Shown here in pieces: positions 53,861-61,629 of a DNA stretch of 64,000 nt. The DNA lies in NCBI RefSeq assembly GCF_022606295.1, contig NZ_JAHHZS010000018.1, positions 35,862 through 99,861 on the forward strand. Reading direction: 5' to 3'. Made by a program: the position numbers and the translations under genes. Below the pieces are notes generated by a model. It was given only the letters and a program-made list of their open reading frames with translations, was not told where the DNA came from and ran no database searches. Source of the stretch: Arthrobacter bambusae. GTDB taxonomy: Bacteria; Actinomycetota; Actinomycetes; Actinomycetales; Micrococcaceae. How positions within the stretch are numbered: the stretch's first letter is position 1; every line of letters begins with the position of its first letter.

Positions 53861-55096
53861 TCAGATCGCCGCAGCGACCTCTTTGAGTGGTGTTTGTGCG
53901 TCGGCCAAGATTGCCGCGTCGACATGTGCGCCTGTTTCGACAAGCCGGCGCCCCTGCATGTAGTCCCGGGTCGCGTTAATGCAATCCATGGCAATGACCG
54001 CGCCCCGCTTCAGGTAAATCAGCGAAAAGCTGCGGCTCTCCGGGTCGCCGCGAAGGACCGTTTGGTCGTAGCCCAGGCTGAGTCCGATGGTCTTGAGCCG
54101 AAGGTCGTACTGGTTCGACCAGAACCACGGGACCATGTTCAGCGCCTCGGCCTGGCCGCTGATCGCCTTTGCCGCCGTTTGCGCCTGTTCGATAGCGTTC
54201 TGCCGCGATTCAATGCGGATGCCCGGCCCCTCCCGCAAGACCGCGCAATCGCCAACGCAGTAGACATCGGGGAGACTCGTGCGGCAATGGTCGTCAATCA
54301 AGACGCCGGTGGAACCCGCCGTTGCCTCCGCTCCTGCGGTCAGGAGCGGTTGAATCGCAGGGATGATCCCGATCCCTACAATCACCTGGTCCGCGTCGAT
54401 GACGGTTCCATCGGTGAGCCGTACCCCGGTCACCTCGCCATCGTGGCCGAGGATTTCGGCGACGCCCGTACCGAGATGAACCGACACCCCGCGGTCCCGG
54501 TGCTCGTTTTCGTAGAACCGGGACACCGGTTCGGCGGCGACCCTGGCCAGAAAACGATCCAGGGCCTCGATGATGGCCACTTCCTTGCCCAGTTCCCGGA
54601 GCACGGCTGCTGCTTCGAGTCCGATGAACCCGCCGCCGATCACGGCGATGCGGCGGCTCTGTGGCAAGGCCGACATAAGCCTGTCGCAGTCAGCCATGTC
54701 GCGGATCGCGTGGATGCCGTTGAGGTCGTGTCCGGGGCAGTCGAGCCGGCGGGGGCTGCCGCCGGCGGCCCAGACCAGCGAGCCGTAGCCCACCATGGTT
54801 CCGTCGTCGCAGGTGACCGTTTTGTTGTCAGTGTCAACACCCACCACATGCACGCTGAGGCGGAGGTCGACGTCGTGTTCGGCCCAGTATTCTGTGGGGC
54901 GCAGCAGAAGCTGGTCGAGGCTTTTTTTGCCGGCGAGGTATTCCTTGGACAGGGCCGGACGTTCGTAGGGGTGCACGGCCTCATTTCCGAGGAGTCCGAT
55001 GCTGCCCGCGAAGCCCGTTGCGCGCAGGGTGATGGCAGCCTCGGCTCCGGCATGTCCGCCGCCAACGATCAGGCAGTCGAAGTGTTCGTGAGTCAT
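53861..55096 (-). CDS. FAD-dependent ferredoxin reductase (putidaredoxin/rhodocoxin reductase type)
   Basis: A 411-residue pyridine-nucleotide-disulfide oxidoreductase-like flavoprotein: LIVGGGHAGAEAAITLR (FAD), AVIGGGFIGLEAAAVLRELG (NADH), DVYCVGDCAV (FAD) and a C-terminal reductase domain. The ATG at 55096 overlaps the cupin stop (ATGA). With the ferredoxin it gives a class I three-component P450 system, unlike GcoB, which fuses both parts. Confidence 0.93.
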   Translation of the reverse strand: MTHEHFDCLIVGGGHAGAEAAITLRATGFAGSIGLLGNEAVHPYERPALSKEYLAGKKSLDQLLLRPTEYWAEHDVDLRLSVHVVGVDTDNKTVTCDDGTMVGYGSLVWAAGGSPRRLDCPGHDLNGIHAIRDMADCDRLMSALPQSRRIAVIGGGFIGLEAAAVLRELGKEVAIIEALDRFLARVAAEPVSRFYENEHRDRGVSVHLGTGVAEILGHDGEVTGVRLTDGTVIDADQVIVGIGIIPAIQPLLTAGAEATAGSTGVLIDDHCRTSLPDVYCVGDCAVLREGPGIRIESRQNAIEQAQTAAKAISGQAEALNMVPWFWSNQYDLRLKTIGLSLGYDQTVLRGDPESRSFSLIYLKRGAVIAMDCINATRDYMQGRRLVETGAHVDAAILADAQTPLKEVAAAI

Positions 55097-55650
55097 GTCT
55101 GTTCTCCGCCTATCAGTACGAAAATGATTTTTGCGGTGCGGGTGCCCTTGTTCCGCCATGCGTGCCGCGTTCCGCACTGGACTACGATGTCTCCCGTGCG
55201 CAGATGGGTTGTGTGCCCATCGTCGAGTTCGAGCCAGATTTCACCGTCAAGGACTATGCCGTAGTCAACGGTCTCGGTGGTGTGCATCCCGGGTACGTCT
55301 GCCTCGAAGCGCTCCGCCAGGCCCGGGATGAATTCCCGCTGTTCGGCATCGGCGGCCCCCGGATCAAACTCGGGGTGCGCGAATCCGGAGTCCGGAGGAA
55401 ATGCCACGATCATGAGGCGGGTCTCGCCGGGCTTCGGAAGGACATGCATGCGCGGCGGCGCCGCTTCGGCGCTGTGCTGAGGCAGGCTCGGGGGTGCCCC
55501 GGTCGAGTACACAACAGAGGTCATCATGCCCGGGATGGCAGTGTAGTGGTGTGCGTTCGGGACGGGACCGTCACTGACAACGGCGGATTTCCCGTCCCTG
55601 AATCCGGTCACCACGCGGCGCGGGACAGTGGACGCGTCCGGCTTATTCAT
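55093..55650 (-). CDS. cupin-domain protein
   Basis: A 185-residue protein with an N-terminal region starting RRVVTGFRDGKSAVVSDGPV and a C-terminal cupin: MHTTETVDYGIVLDGE then GDIVVQCGTRHAWRNKG. It is a paralogue of the cupin at 3601-4131. AAGGA is 7 bp before the ATG, which overlaps the ligK stop. It might act on a pathway intermediate such as an enol or methyl ester; the function is unknown. It does not look like an extradiol dioxygenase. Confidence 0.82.
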   Translation of the reverse strand: MNKPDASTVPRRVVTGFRDGKSAVVSDGPVPNAHHYTAIPGMMTSVVYSTGAPPSLPQHSAEAAPPRMHVLPKPGETRLMIVAFPPDSGFAHPEFDPGAADAEQREFIPGLAERFEADVPGMHTTETVDYGIVLDGEIWLELDDGHTTHLRTGDIVVQCGTRHAWRNKGTRTAKIIFVLIGGEQT

Positions 55651-56314
55651 GTACGAGTCCTTTCCGGGTGAGGCGCGCCCGCATGTCGTTGACGTCAAGA
55701 CTCAGGTGGCCGGCTGCATACAGTTTTCGTTTCTCTTCTTCCATCGCTGCGCGTCCGCGGGCGTTCTCAAGCACCGCGCCCGCCGTGCCCTGGGGCACCA
55801 GGCAGATGCCGTCGTCGTCCGCGACGATCACGTCCCCCGGGGTGACCAGGACGTCACCGCAGATGATGGGAACCTGGACGTTGGCGAGCGTTTCCTTCAC
55901 CGTTCCCTGGGCGCTGACTGCTTTGCTCCAGACGGGGAAGCCCATGGCACGCAGCTGGGCTACGTCGCGCACACCGGCGTCGATGATGATCCCGCGGATC
56001 CCCCGGGCCATCGCGGAGGTGGCCAGGAGGTCACCGAAATACCCGTCGTCGCAGGGCGAGGTCGGGGAAACCACCAAGATGTCCCCCGGCTGTGCCTGTT
56101 CCAGGGCCACATGGATCATCCAGTTGTCACCCGGAGCTACTTCGCAGGTCAACGCCGGACCGGCGATGGTCATCCCCGACTGGCGCGGGCGCAGCCGACG
56201 GTTCATGAGTCCGGTCCGGGCCTGCGCCTCGTGGGCCGTCGCCACGTCGAGCGAGGCGAAGCCTTCACAGATCGCGGCGTTAGTCCGGGCGATCCCGGTC
56301 ACTACTCTTGCCAT
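55643..56314 (-). CDS. ligK: 4-carboxy-4-hydroxy-2-oxoadipate aldolase (LigK/ProA type)
   Basis: A 223-residue RraA-like aldolase. The LigK-specific blocks are visible: TAHEAQARTGLMNRRLRP (27-44), PGDNWMIHVALEQ (61-73), SPTSPCDDGYFGDLLATS (83-100) and IIIDAGVRD (109-117, metal/pyruvate site). It splits CHA to pyruvate and oxaloacetate, the last step of the gallate and protocatechuate 4,5-cleavage routes. The ATG at 56314 has AAGGA 7 bp upstream. Adjacent LigJ-like hydratase supports the call over an RNase E inhibitor (RraA). Confidence 0.88.
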   Translation of the reverse strand: MARVVTGIARTNAAICEGFASLDVATAHEAQARTGLMNRRLRPRQSGMTIAGPALTCEVAPGDNWMIHVALEQAQPGDILVVSPTSPCDDGYFGDLLATSAMARGIRGIIIDAGVRDVAQLRAMGFPVWSKAVSAQGTVKETLANVQVPIICGDVLVTPGDVIVADDDGICLVPQGTAGAVLENARGRAAMEEEKRKLYAAGHLSLDVNDMRARLTRKGLVHE

Positions 56315-56324
56315 GGCCAATTCC

Positions 56325-57260
56325 TTAACTTGTGGCCGGCGGGGCGGCGGAAACAGCCGACACAAAGCTCGGGTCAACGGTGGAAGCCGCAGCAGCGACG
56401 TGTTCCGGCGTGAGCAGGCCCACGCGCAGCATCAGGTCCGTGGTGGCCGCGAGGGCTGCCGACGGGACCTGCAAATTGCTGGGCCACATGCCCATCTCCC
56501 GCGTGTAGGCGAGCCCCTTGGCCGCCAGTTCCTGGTCGTCGGGAGTTGTGAGCCGCTGGTAGATGGGCAGTGTGACCGCATCATTGGACGGATCGTTGAC
56601 GAAGTCATGAGCCTCGGCCAATGCCGCCACCAGCTTCTCGACCGTCTCCCGGTTCTGGGAAAGCCAGCCCGCATTGCCGATGACCGCGGCAAAAACAACC
56701 TCAGGGATTACGTCGTTTGTTTCACCAATGCAGCCGTACCCCTGGCGTTCAGCCAGGAAATTCCATGGCGCGGGCTGCGGCGCGGCGTCAATCTCGCCGT
56801 TCTGAAGGGCGGTCCACCTGGCCGTGTGCACTCCGGCAAGGACAAAGTCGTAGTCGTCAGGGTAGGACAGCCCTTCCTGCTGCAGCATCATCTGGGTGTA
56901 GATGGCGGTTCCCTCGGTCAGGGAGGACGTGCCGATCCGCTTACCACGCAGCTGAGCAATGGTGGTGACGCCCGGGCGGGCGACCAGCGACATCGGCAGG
57001 CGAACCGAGTTGGCTCCGACGATGCGCAGGTCCCCGCCGGATACGAAGTCGGCAATTGCACCCTCCGGCGGCGTAATGGCCAGATCGGCCGAGCCGTCGC
57101 GTACCGCTGAGGTTGCCTTATCGACGGAGCCGAGCTTCAGGTAAGTGATCTTCAGCCCGTTCCGCTCGAAGATGCCCTGCTCTTCGGCAACAAAGACCGG
57201 AAGCCAGTTGAAACCCTGGGCGCCGCCGGCGAAGCGGACCTCTGTCAGTGCTGTTGTCAT
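56325..57260 (-). CDS. NMT1/THI5-like (substrate-binding-protein fold) protein, no signal peptide
   Basis: A 311-residue protein of the periplasmic-binding-protein type II fold: VFVAEEQGIFERNGLKITYL, SADLAITPPEGAIADFVSGG, RGKRIGTSSLTEGTAIYTQM and NGEIDAAPQPAPWNFL. It begins at MTTALTEVRFAGGAQG without a signal sequence, and no ABC permease or ATPase lies near. It is between ligJ and ligK with short gaps, so a cytosolic enzyme (the fold also occurs in 4,5-dihydroxyphthalate decarboxylase) or a ligand carrier is likely. AGGAG precedes the ATG. Confidence 0.85.
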   Translation of the reverse strand: MTTALTEVRFAGGAQGFNWLPVFVAEEQGIFERNGLKITYLKLGSVDKATSAVRDGSADLAITPPEGAIADFVSGGDLRIVGANSVRLPMSLVARPGVTTIAQLRGKRIGTSSLTEGTAIYTQMMLQQEGLSYPDDYDFVLAGVHTARWTALQNGEIDAAPQPAPWNFLAERQGYGCIGETNDVIPEVVFAAVIGNAGWLSQNRETVEKLVAALAEAHDFVNDPSNDAVTLPIYQRLTTPDDQELAAKGLAYTREMGMWPSNLQVPSAALAATTDLMLRVGLLTPEHVAAAASTVDPSFVSAVSAAPPATS

Positions 57261-57297
57261 GGTGGGAACTCCTATGTCCTGGACGCTGAGCGCGGGC

Positions 57298-58326
57298 TCA
57301 GCGTCCTTGTGCTGTGAGAATTGAGTCGAGCCGCGGGTAAACCCGCCGGGCGTTGCCTTCCAGCACCGCGTGGCGCGTTTGCCGGTCCAGGCCGAGTGCG
57401 TCGACGTACCGTCTGGTGTCGTCGAAGCTGTGGCCGGTTTCGGGGTCCACGGCGCGCACGGCGCCCAGAAGCTCCGAGCCGAAGAGGATATTCTTCGGCT
57501 CGACCACCGTGAACAGGATGTCGATTCCGGCCTGGTGATACACGCAGGTGTCGAAGTACAGGTTTTGCATCAGATGCTCGGTCAACGGCGGTTTGCCCAG
57601 CATCATCGACAGTCCCCGGTAGCGGCCCCAGTGGTACGGGGCCGCGCCGCCGCCGTGAGGGATGATGAGGCGCAGCTTGGGATGGCGTTCGAAGAGGTCA
57701 CCTTCGATCAGCTGCATAAAAACGGCGGTGTCGGCCGCCAGGTAGTAGGCCCCGGTGGTGTGCATGGCACGTTCGCAGGATCCTGAGACGTGAATCATCG
57801 CAGGGACGTCGAGCCTGGTCATGGCCCCCCACAGCGGGTCCCACCACGCGTCGTACAGGGGCGGGGCGGACCAGTGCCCGCCCGAAGGATCCGGATTGAG
57901 GTTGCAGCCGATGAAACCATTGGCCACACAACGCTCCAGTTCGGCGATGACCGGGCCAAGGTCGCCGTCGACGGTCTGGGGAAGCTGGCAGACGGCAGCG
58001 AAGTTCTGCGGGAAGAGCTCACAGATCCGCTGGATGGTGTCGTTGGACAGGCGGGCCCATTCCTCGGCGCATTCCAGCCCAGGGACGTGATGGCCCATTC
58101 CCGACGCACGGGGAGAGAGGATGGTGAAGTCCGATCCCCGCTCCCGCTGAAGCCGGAGCTGGTTGGTGGTGATGATCTCTCTGAGTTGGGTGTCCGGGAT
58201 CCCCGCATAGGCCGGCCGCTGCTCCGAATGGCCTTCGGCGAAGGCCACCTGCGCCTTCCGGAAAGCGTGGAATTCCGGCGGTTCGGTGGTGAAATGACCG
58301 TGCCCGTCGATAACCAGCGTGTTCAT
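57298..58326 (-). CDS. ligJ: 4-oxalomesaconate hydratase (LigJ type), amidohydrolase superfamily
   Basis: A 342-residue protein that follows LigJ closely over the full length: the metal motif IDGHGHF (His9, His11), LSPRASGMGHHV, CNLNPDPSGGHW, AMIHVSGSCERAMHTTGAYY (His179, Cys184), IIPHGGGAAPYHWGRYRGL (His224) and NILFGSELLGAVRAVDP (Glu285). It hydrates 4-oxalomesaconate to CHA. The start at 58326 overlaps the P450 stop (ATGA); a second ATG at 58335 is possible. Confidence 0.92.
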   Translation of the reverse strand: MNTLVIDGHGHFTTEPPEFHAFRKAQVAFAEGHSEQRPAYAGIPDTQLREIITTNQLRLQRERGSDFTILSPRASGMGHHVPGLECAEEWARLSNDTIQRICELFPQNFAAVCQLPQTVDGDLGPVIAELERCVANGFIGCNLNPDPSGGHWSAPPLYDAWWDPLWGAMTRLDVPAMIHVSGSCERAMHTTGAYYLAADTAVFMQLIEGDLFERHPKLRLIIPHGGGAAPYHWGRYRGLSMMLGKPPLTEHLMQNLYFDTCVYHQAGIDILFTVVEPKNILFGSELLGAVRAVDPETGHSFDDTRRYVDALGLDRQTRHAVLEGNARRVYPRLDSILTAQGR

Positions 58327-59504
58327 GCGTTCCATGTGGCGGGCAGGTCCGATACGCCGCGGAACCGCCAGCCCTTGAAGGTCATTTCGCGGCTGTGGTC
58401 CTGCCGAAGGCCGGGGAGCTGCCGGAAAGCCTCTTCGAGTGCGATTTCACCCATGGCGCGAGACAGGGCATGACCCGAGCAAAAGTGCGGGCGGAACCCA
58501 AAGGTCAGGTTTGGCCGCTTTTTCCGGAACATGTTGAAGCGGTCGGGTTCCTCAAAACGGGCCTCATCCCGGTTCGCTGACGCCATGACTATGGCTACGG
58601 AGGCACCGGCGGGGATAACGCTGCCGGCGATCTCAAAATCCTCTGCGGCAACGCGCGGCGTTACGCCAATGGGTGCGATCCACCGCAGGCCCTCGTCAAA
58701 GGCCCGCAGCGCGTGTTCCTTCGGATCCGCCACCATGGCCTGCGTCTGATCAGGGTCGAGCAGCAGGCCCGCCGCGGCGTTGGCTGCCGCGTGGCCGGGC
58801 TCCTGCAGGCCGCCAAGGATGATGACCTTCATGGTGGGCATGATCTCTTCGGCGCTGCGAACCTTCCCTGCCGGCATCCCGCCATGCATCACATGGCTCA
58901 TCAGGGTGTTGTTGGGCTTCGCCAGGGACCGCTCATAGAGTTCGCCCATCTGGGTGTCGATGTCTGCAAGGGCCCGGTCGAGGCGAGTCCAGACTGCTGG
59001 GTCATTGTTCACATTCTGGAGGCCCGCGCTCATCGCTTGGAACCATTCGACCAGCGTCTCGTTCGGCGTATCGGTCAGGCCGATAACGTTTCCCACGCAA
59101 CGAACGGAGATGGGCTCGAACAGGTCTGCCGTGAGGTTTCCTGCGCCGCGCGGTTTCAGGTCCTCGAGGTACTGCTTAACCACCGGCCGGGTCAGTGCGT
59201 CAACAAAACGCCGCACGGATTCCTGCGTCAGGTTCTCATCAATCGCCTGCCGGAGCCTCGTGTGCTCTTCCCCGCTCATGCTCAGCACGTTCGGCATGCC
59301 CATGACGCGTGCCTCCGGCCGATCGGGGCTGCTGGATGGGCCGAATACGCGATCGTTGGATCCGACGGTGCGGCAGTCGTCGTAGCGGGTGATGAAGTAT
59401 TCCTTGGTGCCTTCGAAGAAGGCCACCGGTTCTTCCTGGCGCAGCCTCGCGTAGACCGGATAGGGATCGCGGTACAGGTTGTCGCCTGTTAGTTCTGTCG
59501 ACAT
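58323..59504 (-). CDS. cytochrome P450, CYP255-like aromatic O-demethylase candidate
   Basis: A 393-residue P450. Heme ligand Cys342 in FGFRPHFCSGHALSRAMGE; ExxR is EGLR (Glu271, Arg274). The I-helix reads ILGGLQEPGHAAA: Gln234-Glu235 replace the acid-alcohol pair, a trait I know from the CYP255 family (GcoA, SyoA) that removes methyl groups from guaiacol or syringol. GGAGG is 4 bp before the ATG. Coupled to ligJ, with its own ferredoxin and reductase downstream, and with formaldehyde-fixing hxlAB in the same gene series. The actual methoxy substrate is unknown. Confidence 0.85.
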   Translation of the reverse strand: MSTELTGDNLYRDPYPVYARLRQEEPVAFFEGTKEYFITRYDDCRTVGSNDRVFGPSSSPDRPEARVMGMPNVLSMSGEEHTRLRQAIDENLTQESVRRFVDALTRPVVKQYLEDLKPRGAGNLTADLFEPISVRCVGNVIGLTDTPNETLVEWFQAMSAGLQNVNNDPAVWTRLDRALADIDTQMGELYERSLAKPNNTLMSHVMHGGMPAGKVRSAEEIMPTMKVIILGGLQEPGHAAANAAAGLLLDPDQTQAMVADPKEHALRAFDEGLRWIAPIGVTPRVAAEDFEIAGSVIPAGASVAIVMASANRDEARFEEPDRFNMFRKKRPNLTFGFRPHFCSGHALSRAMGEIALEEAFRQLPGLRQDHSREMTFKGWRFRGVSDLPATWNA

Positions 59505-59586
59505 GTCTCCTCCATTGCAGCTTTGTCATGTCCTTGGGGTGTGGAATACACGCTCAGATTCGAACTGAAATTCGCTTGAGCATTCA

Positions 59587-59602
59587 GATACCAAAGAGTA
59601 TC
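59587..59602. promoter_or_regulatory. operator repeat A in the P450/VAO divergent region
   Basis: GATACCAAAGAGTATC: inverted arms GATAC/GTATC, core ATAC-N6-GTAT. About 83 bp upstream of the P450 start. Confidence 0.6.
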
Positions 59603-59664
59603 CCGCTGCAACTTCTTCGTCAATGGGCGCGATTCGATACCGGGCCGCCTTGATGGAACAGTAG

Positions 59665-59680
59665 GATACCGCTTAGTATT
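59665..59680. promoter_or_regulatory. operator repeat B
   Basis: GATACCGCTTAGTATT, again ATAC-N6-GTAT, 2 bp from repeat C. Confidence 0.6.
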
Positions 59681-59681
59681 G

Positions 59682-59699
59682 AAATACCACACGGTATTT
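59682..59699. promoter_or_regulatory. operator repeat C
   Basis: AAATACCACACGGTATTT: a perfect 7-bp inverted repeat with a 4-bp centre and the same ATAC-N6-GTAT core, 120 bp before the VAO-type gene. The likely binding protein is the TetR regulator at 61630. Confidence 0.65.
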
Positions 59700-59818
59700 T
59701 TGTCATTACTGAAGCAACAGTTGGCGGTGTACCTATCGGGCTTGCCCTCCTGGGAAGTTCCACCTACATCAGCACGTCCCGATCCGTTGGGATGCTCCGG
59801 TCTTTCGAAGGAGAGAGA

Positions 59819-61396
59819 ATGAACGACATCACCGCGGACCTGCCCACTATTCCGGAGCAGATGATCCATGACTTAGCTGCTGTCGTCGGCGAGGATTCGG
59901 TCCACATCGAGCGCGAAAGGGTCGACGAGTTCAAGGACCCCTACGGTTTCCCTGGAGACGAGACATTTGCCGCCTCGGCGGTGGTGCAGCCGACCTCCAC
60001 GGAGCAGGTCCAGGCAATCCTGCGCATCGCCAACCGCTTCGAAATTCCCGTGTGGCCGCACAGCCAGGGTCGAAACGTTGGCCACGGCGGCCCGTCGCCG
60101 CGCGTCCGCGGCTCCATTCAGATCGGCTTCCAAAAGATGAACCGCATTCTGGAGATCAACGATGAACTTGCCTACGCCGTGGTGGAACCCGGCGTCCGCT
60201 GGTTCGACCTCTACGACGCGGTAAAGGCGGCAGGCTTCAGCCTGATGACCCCCTGCCCCGACCTTGGCTGGGGTTCGGTCATTGGCAACTCCATGGACAG
60301 CGGCCACACCTACCAGTTCTACGGCTCCGACTACATGTTTCCCACCGGATTCGAGGTGGTGCTTCCCGACGGGGAACTCCTCCGAACCGGTGCAGGCGCG
60401 GTCCCGGAGAGCAAGGCTTGGCACCTCTACAAGCGAAGCCTCGGCCCATCCCTTGATCCCCTGTTCGTCCAGTCCAACCTCGGCATCGTCACGAGGATGG
60501 GCGTCTGGCTCAAGCGCCTGCCCGAAGCCTACGCACCCCTCATGCTCACGATCGGTGAGGATGAGGACCTCGAACGTGCAATCGACACGCTCCGGGAATT
60601 GCGGCTCGCCGGGCATCTGGAAGGCGTCCCCACGCTGTATTCCACCCTTCGGGCATCGGTGATGCTCCGCGATGAACCCGGCGCCGCCCCCGGCCTTCTT
60701 ACGGCTGCCCAGGTCCGCGAGATCGGGGAACGGGCCGGGGTCGGTGCCTGGGCTGCGAGGGCGGCGGTCTGGGGCGATGCAGAAATCGTCCAGATCCGAC
60801 TCAAGCGCATCAACGACGCCTGGTCGAGGATCCCCAGCGGGACAGTCGTCGCCCCTCGAACCTATGCCCCAGACGAGTACCACCAAATCGTCTACTCCGC
60901 GGATCAAATCATGGCCGGCATCCCGACGATGAAAGCCGTCGAAGGCATGCCTGCTCATGTCGCCCATGTGGACTTCTCCCCCATCGTCCCAATGCAGGGC
61001 ACCGAAGTACGATCTGTCACCGACGAAATCCGCAGGCACCTCAAGGCCGGAGGATTGAACTTCTCGGCCGCCGTCATGTTCACCAGCGAACGTTCCGGCG
61101 TGGTGCTCTCGGGTGTTCGCTACGACAAAACAGACTCCGCAGCGGTGCGGAACGCCTTCGACGTCGTGAAGAAGATGGTTTCCGAACTTGGAAAGCGTGG
61201 CTATGGAGTCTGCCGGCCACATCTGGAGTTCATGGACCTCGCGGCCGCGCAATACTCTTTCAATGACCACGCCTACAAGCGCATAGTCGAGAAGATCAAG
61301 GATGCCATTGATCCCAAGGGCATCCTTTCGCCCGGCCGACACGGCATCTGGCCGGCAGCATACCGGGATGGGGGTGCCCGCAGTGACCGAGTGTAG
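59819..61396 (+). CDS. VAO-family FAD oxidase (vanillyl-alcohol/eugenol oxidase or 4-cresol dehydrogenase type)
   Basis: A 525-residue flavoprotein, the length of eugenol oxidase. PCMH-type FAD domain: WPHSQGRNVGHGGPSPRVRG (79-98), PCPDLGWGSVIGNSMDSG (145-162), FPTGFEVVLPDGELLRTGAG and VQSNLGIVTRMGVWL. His383 in AHVDFSPIV is a candidate for the covalent flavin link. Acts on 4-alkylphenols such as vanillyl alcohol, eugenol or a 4-propylguaiacol. AAGGAG is 6 bp before the ATG at 59819. Divergent from the P450 operon, so the same phenolic substrate class is probable. Confidence 0.9.
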   Translation: MNDITADLPTIPEQMIHDLAAVVGEDSVHIERERVDEFKDPYGFPGDETFAASAVVQPTSTEQVQAILRIANRFEIPVWPHSQGRNVGHGGPSPRVRGSIQIGFQKMNRILEINDELAYAVVEPGVRWFDLYDAVKAAGFSLMTPCPDLGWGSVIGNSMDSGHTYQFYGSDYMFPTGFEVVLPDGELLRTGAGAVPESKAWHLYKRSLGPSLDPLFVQSNLGIVTRMGVWLKRLPEAYAPLMLTIGEDEDLERAIDTLRELRLAGHLEGVPTLYSTLRASVMLRDEPGAAPGLLTAAQVREIGERAGVGAWAARAAVWGDAEIVQIRLKRINDAWSRIPSGTVVAPRTYAPDEYHQIVYSADQIMAGIPTMKAVEGMPAHVAHVDFSPIVPMQGTEVRSVTDEIRRHLKAGGLNFSAAVMFTSERSGVVLSGVRYDKTDSAAVRNAFDVVKKMVSELGKRGYGVCRPHLEFMDLAAAQYSFNDHAYKRIVEKIKDAIDPKGILSPGRHGIWPAAYRDGGARSDRV

Positions 61397-61512
61397 GAAC
61401 AAAGGACGACCAAGCCCACCGGGGAGCAGGCAGCCATGCATCTGGGAGAGCGGCTCCATCCGCTTGCTGGCGGAGCATGAGGCAATATTTTCAAAGACTG
61501 TTGAGTATCTCA

Positions 61513-61526
61513 ATACCCGCATGCAT
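61513..61526. promoter_or_regulatory. near-match operator upstream of tetR
   Basis: ATACCCGCATGCAT agrees with ATAC-N6-GTAT except for one base (GCAT). It is 104 bp before the TetR start and may allow autoregulation. Confidence 0.35.
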
Positions 61527-61629
61527 ACTATTGTTGATGGACCCGGTTGCAGCCGCAGCTGGGTCGTCGCCCCGAAAACATCCCCGGGCGGCAGGTATTC
61601 GTGGGTGAATTGAAGCCTGAGGGGCATTG

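Noticed and set aside
53894..55264. 456-codon plus-strand frame opposite the ferredoxin reductase
   Set aside because: Antisense shadow; no start signal and no domain.
55643..56314. RraA (regulator of RNase E) as identity of the 55643 gene
   Set aside because: The GDNWMIHVA and SPCDDGYFGDLLATS blocks and the LigJ neighbour fit CHA aldolase better.
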